From Actinomycetota bacterium (GTDB taxonomy: Bacteria; Actinomycetota; Actinomycetes; S36-B12), in NCBI GenBank assembly GCA_016870425.1, contig VGBQ01000135.1, forward strand, positions 1-7,098: a DNA stretch of 7,098 nucleotides. Reading direction: 5' to 3'. The notes beneath the pieces are model-generated. The model ran no database searches and was not told where the DNA came from. It worked only from the letters and a program-made list of their open reading frames with translations. Each line of letters opens with the position of its first letter. Position 1 is the stretch's first letter. A program made the translations under genes and the position numbers. Positions 1-4,886 of this stretch are shown here, one piece after another.

Positions 1-2
1 CC

Positions 3-1481
3 TCCCGCCCACTGATTGCCCTGGTCACCTTCGCTGTGCTCGGAGCACTGCGCCAGGCCCTGCTCGCGCTCGGCGCATGGGCAGGGGGTGCCGAGGCTGC
101 CGCGGATCTGATCGTGCCGTGGTCGGTGACGGGTGCGATCTATGGTGCGGTGGCTCTCAGTGTCATCGCCATCGTCATCGATTCCTCGCGCGAGCACGCC
201 GACACGACGCAGCGGCTCGGTGAGCTGCAGGCCTCCCTTGACGCAGTCACGGTGCTGGAGAGCGAGCAGCTCGCCGAGCTCGAGGCCGACTTCCTCGCCG
301 AGGCCGAAGGGTCGGTGATGGCTGCGCTCGCGGAGGTGCGGCGCACGGACGCGGAGTCGGCCTCGCGCTCGCTAAGGGAGGTGGCCGAGGCGGTTGTGCG
401 GCCCCTTAGCCATCGGCTCGCCGATGACCAGACGTGGTCGCCGCCGCCGGTCACCGCACCGGTCGCGACCCGACGCTGGGGATCGGTGATGGGGCAGATG
501 CGGCCGGTGGCCCCTCTCGGGCCCGTGCTGCTGCTCGAGGGTGCCGGGCTGCCCTTCATGCTCACCCGCGTCGGAGTGATCGAGGCTGTGGTCAACCTCG
601 TCGTGGGTGGCACGGCGCTCTACTTGGCCACCGCGCTCATCTCTCGCCGATGGCCGCAGCCGCGCGGGCCCGTGCGCCGAGTGCTCAGCCTCGCGCTCGC
701 CTATGTGCTGTGCGCCGCGCTGGCCTGCGCCCTGGTCTTCGCCTGCTTCGCCGCGCTCGGGTGGAATGCGTCGTTCCTGGTCGTCGTCGTCATCATCTAT
801 CCCCTGCTCGCCCTCGCCCTGTCTGCGGCGTCTGCGATCGAGGCGCAGCGACGGGACATCGAGGACGATATGGCCGGTCTCGTCGTGCGGCAGGCGCAGG
901 TCGTTGATCGCCTGCGGGTGCGCGTGGCAGCAGCGCGTCGGCGTATCGCTAATGCCCTGCACTCCTCGGTGCAGGCCGAGATCATCGCGTCGGCGCTCTC
1001 CCTGGCGCGCACCGGCGACACGGGCGCCGCGCAGGAGGAGATCGACCGGCTGGCCGATCGGGTCTCCGCCGCCCTGCATCCGCCGGCCGCGGATGCTCAC
1101 CTGCGCGAGCGCCTCGATGAGCTCAGCGTGCTGTGGGAGGGGGTGCTCGACGTGCGCATCGAGGCGGCTGACGACCTCTGGTCTGCCCTCGATGCCGACC
1201 CGAGCACCCAGGCAGCGGTCGTCGATGTCGTGGCGGAGGCCCTCACCAACGCGGTGCGTCACGGGCGCAGCGCCTGGGCGCGGGTCTCGCTCACCCTCGC
1301 GCGCACGATCCTGGTCGTCGAGGTCGTCTCCGGTGGGCGCCTGGGCGCGGCACCGCGGCCGGGTCTGGGGTCGCGCACCATCGCGGAGGCGAGCTCGCGC
1401 TGGTCGCTGGAGGACAGCGGTGAGGGTGTGCGGCTGCGCGTCGAATTCGACCGCAGCACCGCCGTGCCTATCGGCGGATGA
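3..1481 (+). CDS. Multi-pass membrane sensor histidine kinase-like protein, 5'-truncated by the window edge
   Basis: The frame is open to the first codon of the window and reads a hydrophobic stretch (PLIALVTFAVLGAL) before the GTG at 36. That GTG has no ribosome site, so the true start lies upstream. Residues below count from that GTG. Membrane segments are likely at about 25-48, 180-203, 216-241 and 246-268. A charged, helical linker lies at about 52-130. The C-terminus is kinase-like: a DHp-type helix contains RRRIANALHSSVQ with candidate phospho-acceptor His309, followed by a GHKL-type ATPase with N-box EALTNAVRHG (Glu401, Asn405) and a G2-like GLGS (443-446). The G1 box is degenerate (VVSGGR, Ser432 where Asp is expected), and the residue after His309 is Ser rather than Asp or Glu. 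No response regulator is in the window; one may lie upstream. It could be a standard kinase of an actinobacterial subfamily or one with weak activity. The stop overlaps the convergent phosphatase gene by 14 bases. Confidence 0.85.
   Translation, partial: SRPLIALVTFAVLGALRQALLALGAWAGGAEAAADLIVPWSVTGAIYGAVALSVIAIVIDSSREHADTTQRLGELQASLDAVTVLESEQLAELEADFLAEAEGSVMAALAEVRRTDAESASRSLREVAEAVVRPLSHRLADDQTWSPPPVTAPVATRRWGSVMGQMRPVAPLGPVLLLEGAGLPFMLTRVGVIEAVVNLVVGGTALYLATALISRRWPQPRGPVRRVLSLALAYVLCAALACALVFACFAALGWNASFLVVVVIIYPLLALALSAASAIEAQRRDIEDDMAGLVVRQAQVVDRLRVRVAAARRRIANALHSSVQAEIIASALSLARTGDTGAAQEEIDRLADRVSAALHPPAADAHLRERLDELSVLWEGVLDVRIEAADDLWSALDADPSTQAAVVDVVAEALTNAVRHGRSAWARVSLTLARTILVVEVVSGGRLGAAPRPGLGSRTIAEASSRWSLEDSGEGVRLRVEFDRSTAVPIGG
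1459..1477. terminator. Possible small hairpin at the convergent overlap
   Basis: CCGCCG (1459-1464) pairs perfectly with CGGCGG (1472-1477) around a 7-base loop, TGCCTAT. The hairpin sits inside the 14-base tail-to-tail overlap of the kinase and phosphatase genes. There is no U-tract on either strand, and the stem is short and lies within coding sequence, so it may be chance in GC-rich DNA. I list it as a weak bidirectional candidate only. Confidence 0.2.
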
Positions 1482-1986
1482 GCAGCGGCAGGTCGGCGAC
1501 GAGACCGTCGGCCGCCGCCTCGAGCATGGCCAGCACGTCGGCGAAGCCATCGTGGTCGCCGTACCACGGATCGGGTACGTCGAGCCGCGGGTCACCGGGC
1601 ACCAGACTCGCCAGCGCGGGGTCGAAGGAGCGCATCATGCGCACCCGGTCGCGCGCCGACTCATCGGGCGCGAGGGCGACGACGGCGGCGTAGTTGGCCG
1701 AGTCCATCGTGAGCAGCAGATCCGGCCGATCGGGCTCCACGAACCACTCGGCCGTGATCTGGCGCCCGCTGTGCGCGAGGTCGTATCCCGCGGCGCGCAG
1801 AGTCTGCAGCGCCCGCGGGTCGGCATCCTCACCGATGTGCCAGCCGTCGGTGCCGGCGGAGTCCACGCGCACCCGGGTGCTGAGGCCGGCGTCGTCGACC
1901 CGCGCGCGGATCACCGCCTCGGCCATCGGGGAGCGGCAGATATTGCCCAGGCACACGGTGGTGATGCGGTAGTCAGTCGACGTCAC
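1468..1986 (-). CDS. Low-molecular-weight protein tyrosine phosphatase
   Basis: The 172-residue product has the length and order of the LMW-PTP family, cytoplasmic enzymes that hydrolyse phosphotyrosine through a cysteinyl-phosphate intermediate. The P-loop is near the N-terminus: CLGNICRS, with nucleophile Cys12 and phosphate-binding Arg18. The general-acid loop is DPWYG with Asp139. Family-like SAGTDGWHIG (44-53) and DPR (56-58) are also present. I chose the GTG at 1986: it makes a GTGA overlap with the stop of the upstream amidotransferase gene, has an AGAGGT ribosome site a few bases upstream, and places the P-loop at the usual distance from the start. An in-frame ATG at 2019 would add 11 residues but reach further into the upstream gene. 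Expression is probably coupled to the amidotransferase. In bacteria the family often acts on tyrosine kinases of polysaccharide export, or is secreted in some pathogens. No such partner is visible here, so the substrate is unknown. Confidence 0.95.
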   Translation of the reverse strand: MTSTDYRITTVCLGNICRSPMAEAVIRARVDDAGLSTRVRVDSAGTDGWHIGEDADPRALQTLRAAGYDLAHSGRQITAEWFVEPDRPDLLLTMDSANYAAVVALAPDESARDRVRMMRSFDPALASLVPGDPRLDVPDPWYGDHDGFADVLAMLEAAADGLVADLPLLIRR

Positions 1987-2666
1987 GAGACCTCTGCCCA
2001 GAAGAGGTCGAAGAAGCACATGCTGTCGGCGCGCTGCTCGTCGGCGCGGGCGCGCAGCGCATCGACCTGCGGGGTCGACACCTCGGCTGGCGTGCCGACG
2101 TCATCGAAGACGCGCTGCAGGATCGGCGCATCGACCTCGGGATGGAATTGCACCCCCCACGCGCGACCGTGACGGAAGGCGATGGGTGCGTGGTCGGCCT
2201 CGGCGAGGAGCTCGGCACCCGGCGGCACCGTGAAGGCGTCGTTGTGCAACACCACCCAGGGTGCGCGCAGCGCCTCGACCTCGGTCTCCGGCGTCTCCCA
2301 GGCGATATGCGGTGCGGCCTGGCGCGTCACCTCGCCGCCGAGTGCCTGCGACAGCATCTGCCCACCGAAGCAGATGCCGAGCAGCGGCCTGTCCTGCTCA
2401 ACCCTGCGGCGTACGAGCTCAATCTCCGCGGCGATGGCCGGGGCGGCCTGTGGCGGATCGTCGGGGGCGTCCATCGTCCGCGCGAGGGTCCACTCGGAGC
2501 CGAGCACGATGACCAGGTCGGCGTCGTCGGCCGCATCGGCAGGGAGGACCTCATCGCGGATGAGGCGGCGTACGTCGAAGCCCCGCTCGTCGAGCCACTC
2601 CTGCAGATGGCCGAGCTCGGCGCCGATGGCGGGGTTGGAGATGACGACTGCTGTGCGCTGACTCAT
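1983..2666 (-). CDS. Class I glutamine amidotransferase-like protein
   Basis: The 227-residue protein is a stand-alone GATase1 fold. The nucleophile elbow is LGICFGGQML with Cys99. The catalytic His and Glu are in FHPEV (His175, Glu177), so the triad is intact. A typical HNDAF sits at 141-145. Family knowledge: these domains release ammonia from glutamine for a partner synthetase, but many stand-alone members resemble the GuaA glutaminase domain and act on other gamma-glutamyl compounds. No synthetase domain or partner is present here, so the acceptor is unknown. The ATG at 2666 is the first in-frame start after an upstream TAG at 2694-2696. An AGGAGG at 2690-2695 on this strand is about 23 bases away, too far to be a normal ribosome site. 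A TAGTGT at 2677-2682 would start the mRNA about 3 bases before the ATG. The 3' end overlaps the phosphatase gene by 4 bases, forming a two-gene unit. Confidence 0.93.
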   Translation of the reverse strand: MSQRTAVVISNPAIGAELGHLQEWLDERGFDVRRLIRDEVLPADAADDADLVIVLGSEWTLARTMDAPDDPPQAAPAIAAEIELVRRRVEQDRPLLGICFGGQMLSQALGGEVTRQAAPHIAWETPETEVEALRAPWVVLHNDAFTVPPGAELLAEADHAPIAFRHGRAWGVQFHPEVDAPILQRVFDDVGTPAEVSTPQVDALRARADEQRADSMCFFDLFWAEVS

Positions 2667-2707
2667 AGCGTGCCCGACACTATCCCGATCCTCCTAGGCT
2701 GCCGCGC
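2667..2707. promoter_or_regulatory. Divergent intergenic region with back-to-back promoters
   Basis: These 41 bases separate the divergent amidotransferase and MBL-hydrolase genes and are the only non-coding DNA in the window, so both promoters must lie here or reach into the flanking genes. On the plus strand TAGGCT (2695-2700) is exactly 7 bases from the ATG at 2708. On the minus strand TAGTGT (2677-2682) is 10 bases from the ATG at 2666. Neither has a convincing -35 hexamer at 17 bases. If the spacers are about 17 bases, each -35 position overlaps the -10 of the other promoter. Confidence 0.5.
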
Positions 2708-2708
2708 A
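2695..2708 (+). promoter_or_regulatory. Candidate -10 element giving a leaderless mRNA
   Basis: TAGGCT matches the actinobacterial -10 pattern TANNNT. Seven bases (GCCGCGC) separate it from the A of the ATG at 2708, the usual distance to a transcription start. The ATG has no Shine-Dalgarno sequence upstream. Together this predicts an mRNA that starts at the start codon, a common arrangement in actinobacteria. The inference rests on spacing and consensus alone. Confidence 0.5.
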
Positions 2709-3472
2709 TGCCACGGGAATCGGTCGAGGTCGCCCCCGGCGTGCACGTGATGACCTCACGGCGGTACGCCACGACCTCCACCGTCGTGACCGCCGGTGCC
2801 GAGGCGCTGGTCGTCGACCCGTGCTGGGATGCCGATGAGCTCGCCGGCGTCGCGGACTTCGTGGCCTCGCGGGGTGCGCGATGCGCGGCCGGTCTGGCGA
2901 CCCACCTGCACTACGACCACGTGCTGTGGCACCTCGACCTCGGCGTTGTCCCCCGCTGGGCCAGCACGTGGGCGGCGCGGCAGTGGGAGGTCGATCGGCC
3001 ATCGCTGGTCGCCCCCTTGATCGGCGACATCCCCGATGACCTGGTCGAGTTGGCGGGCCGGGTGCGGGCACTGCCGGATACCGGCGTGCCGTGGCGTGAC
3101 CGCGACATCGTGCTGCATGAGCATGACGCGCACGCGCGCGGTCACCTGGCCGTGGAGATCTCCGATGCAGCCGTGCTGCTTGCCGGCGACATGCTCAGTG
3201 ACGTGGAGTTGCCCTATCCGGACGCTGACGAGCCGGACCTCGCGAGCTACCTCACCGGGCTGGATCGGCTCGCCGATGTCGTGCGCCGCTCGCGGGTGCT
3301 CGTGCCGGGGCATGGCGCACCGACGTACTCGCCCATGGAGCGCCTCGACGCTGATCGCCGCTATCTCGATGCCGTGCTCGCGGGCGCCCCGGTCGATGAC
3401 CCGAGGCTGGCCGACCCGGACAACCGGGTGATCCACGCGCGCACCGTGGAGCAGGCGCGGGCTATGGCCTGA
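2708..3472 (+). CDS. MBL-fold metallohydrolase
   Basis: The 254-residue protein is a metallo-beta-lactamase-fold hydrolase with a complete set of metal ligands for a dinuclear site. Motif 2 is THLHYDHVLWH (His66, His68, Asp70, His71). The later ligands are His146 (ARGHLAVE), Asp161 (LLAGDML) and His202 (VPGHG). The N-terminus, EVAPGVHVMTSRRYATTSTVV, carries the strand-rich start usual in this fold, and the C-terminus is a helical tail. There is no signal peptide, so it should be cytoplasmic. The HYDHVLWH form suggests a specific actinobacterial subgroup related to glyoxalase II or lactonase-like enzymes, but no substrate can be assigned. The start is the ATG at 2708, supported by its 7-base distance from a TAGGCT -10 element and by the family-like N-terminus. 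It runs divergently from the amidotransferase, and its stop overlaps the secreted-protein gene by 11 bases. Confidence 0.95.
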   Translation: MPRESVEVAPGVHVMTSRRYATTSTVVTAGAEALVVDPCWDADELAGVADFVASRGARCAAGLATHLHYDHVLWHLDLGVVPRWASTWAARQWEVDRPSLVAPLIGDIPDDLVELAGRVRALPDTGVPWRDRDIVLHEHDAHARGHLAVEISDAAVLLAGDMLSDVELPYPDADEPDLASYLTGLDRLADVVRRSRVLVPGHGAPTYSPMERLDADRRYLDAVLAGAPVDDPRLADPDNRVIHARTVEQARAMA

Positions 3473-4886
3473 CGCTCACCTGATTGGACTTCGTCGCCCC
3501 CGACTGGACATAGACCGTCAGGCGCTTGCCCGTCGCCTTGCGCCACGTGAAGGTGCCCTTGGCGCTCACCTTGACCGCGGTTGCGCGGGTGAACTTCTTG
3601 GCGCCCTGCACCTTGAAGTACGGCGTCACCGATGCGCCGGCGGCCAGGCCGGTCGACGTGCCGGAGATGATCACGCCCTTCTTCTTGTCGACCGTGCCCT
3701 TCTTGCCAGTGATCGTCAAAGAGACGGAGGGCTTCGGCGGTGCGGTGATCGTGACGGTCAAGCTCCCCGTCACGCCCGGCTTCTCGGCGATCGCGGCGGT
3801 CACGGTGAAGGTGCCGGACTTCCCGGCGACGACAGTGACCGTGAGATTGCCGAGGTCGTCGGTGGCGAGCACGCGCTCCTTGCCACCGCCGATGAACTCC
3901 CCGGTGCCGGTGATCGTCACGACCATGTCAACCCGCGGGAGGCCGGTGTCGTCGGCGCTGGCTGCGCGCACGACGTAGGCCGTGGTCGAGGAGGCGAATG
4001 CCGTGGTGGCGCCGCTCACCGTGACCTGGGCGTCGGCGGGGATCGGCGTCGGCGGAGTGAGGGTGACGGCGCCGCTCCAGGCGGCGAGAGGGATCCAGCA
4101 TGAGGTGACGTGCACGCCGACGTCCCACGCCTCCTGCGGTGGGAGCACGGCAGCGAACTGCAGGTCGGCCCGATTGTCAGGGGCCGTCCACTCCTCCGCG
4201 ATCGGGCGGCACACGGCATCGGCCGCGGCCTGGAGTGCTGAGCCCGGATAGGGAGTGCCCGCCGTGCCCTCGACGTCACGCCCGGCATCGACCATCGCCC
4301 AACTTGGCGAGGTGCATGCGCGTGTCGGCAGTGTCGTGCCCGTGCTCGGCTCGGTGGGCAGACACGCAAGGAGCCAGCCCGCACCCTCGCTCGCGGTCTT
4401 CTGCGCGGCACTGCCGGTCCATGATTGCGCCACCGGCAGGAGGTCGGCGTCGTCAGACGTCACTCCCACGATGCACTGCACCGTGCGGGTGCCCGCGTTC
4501 CACTGCTCGTCCGTCGGCAGAAGCACAGAGAGATAGACGCGCGTCGGGATGGTCGCGGCCGGGATGCCGAGGTGATCCAGCGCCTCGGCGAGCGCGGTGG
4601 TCGCCTCGGACGCAGCGCACATCGTGTTGAGCTGCTGCGCGGTGACGAATGCCTGCGACGGCAGGCCCGTGCTGTCGGGCGCGGTGCCGATGCGGAAGAT
4701 CTCGGCATTGTGCGACTGAGAGCAGGCCACCGACTCAGCCGCCGACGTCACGCTCGTGATGTCCGTGACGGTGAGACAGTCGCCCTGGGCGGCGCGCGGT
4801 GCCGTGTCGGCCGACGCCGCGACCGGAAGGCTGGCAACCGCACCCAGGACGATGACCGCACTTAGGGCGGCGAGTGCGCGCCTCAT
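3462..4886 (-). CDS. Secreted protein with two tandem Septum_form-like modules, Ig-like domain and basic C-terminal module
   Basis: The 474-residue product begins with a clear Sec signal peptide: MRRA, a hydrophobic core, and VAASA|D cleavage near residue 26. Residues 35-140 match the Septum_form pattern: GDC, VAC-SQSHNAEIF, and PTDEQWNAGTRTVQC. Residues 170-265 are a degenerate second copy ending PQEAWDVGVHVTSC. Each copy has four cysteines (37, 55, 90, 138 and 175, 191, 226, 263), so disulfides are likely. Residues about 282-382 are an Ig-like domain resembling bacterial Big-1 (TDDLGNLTVTV). Residues 388-474 form a basic beta-rich module (17 Lys/Arg against 1 Asp). There is no LPXTG motif or membrane anchor. 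The ATG at 4886 is chosen over a longer frame because it opens the signal peptide and makes an ATGA overlap with the upstream gene; AAGG lies 8 bases upstream. Function is unknown; an envelope or matrix role is inferred. Confidence 0.85.
   Translation of the reverse strand: MRRALAALSAVIVLGAVASLPVAASADTAPRAAQGDCLTVTDITSVTSAAESVACSQSHNAEIFRIGTAPDSTGLPSQAFVTAQQLNTMCAASEATTALAEALDHLGIPAATIPTRVYLSVLLPTDEQWNAGTRTVQCIVGVTSDDADLLPVAQSWTGSAAQKTASEGAGWLLACLPTEPSTGTTLPTRACTSPSWAMVDAGRDVEGTAGTPYPGSALQAAADAVCRPIAEEWTAPDNRADLQFAAVLPPQEAWDVGVHVTSCWIPLAAWSGAVTLTPPTPIPADAQVTVSGATTAFASSTTAYVVRAASADDTGLPRVDMVVTITGTGEFIGGGKERVLATDDLGNLTVTVVAGKSGTFTVTAAIAEKPGVTGSLTVTITAPPKPSVSLTITGKKGTVDKKKGVIISGTSTGLAAGASVTPYFKVQGAKKFTRATAVKVSAKGTFTWRKATGKRLTVYVQSGATKSNQVSVRP
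4092..4784 (-). repeat. Tandem duplication of a four-cysteine Septum_form-like module
   Basis: This is a protein-level repeat inside the secreted protein. The clearest equivalence is LLPTDEQWNAGTRTVQCIV (122-140) against VLPPQEAWDVGVHVTSCWI (247-265). The Cys spacing is 18, 35 and 48 residues in copy one and 16, 35 and 37 in copy two; the middle interval is the same. Copy two has lost the SQSHNAE segment with its His59, having TSPSWAM in its place. The DNA copies look too diverged for recent duplication, although I did not align them base by base. Confidence 0.7.

Noticed and set aside
372..1595. Minus-strand open frame of 407 codons antisense to the kinase gene
   Set aside because: It is rich in Arg, His and Gly with no domain, and lies opposite a clearly coding frame; long antisense frames are expected at this GC.
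1987..2019. ATG at 2019 as start of the phosphatase gene
   Set aside because: The GTG at 1986 has a better-spaced AGAGGT ribosome site and the typical 4-base overlap; the longer form only adds a tail before the P-loop.
607..2172. Plus-strand open frame of 521 codons across the kinase, phosphatase and amidotransferase genes
   Set aside because: It is Arg/Ser/Pro-rich with no motif and crosses three real genes, so it is a shadow frame.
2690..2695. AGGAGG on the minus strand, like a strong ribosome site
   Set aside because: It is about 23 bases from the ATG at 2666 with no start codon at normal distance, and it overlaps the plus-strand -10 candidate, so it is probably chance.
3452..3471. CAGGC/GCCTG hairpin at the hydrolase-secreted protein junction
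   Set aside because: It has a 5-base stem and a 10-base loop without a U-tract, too weak to call a terminator.
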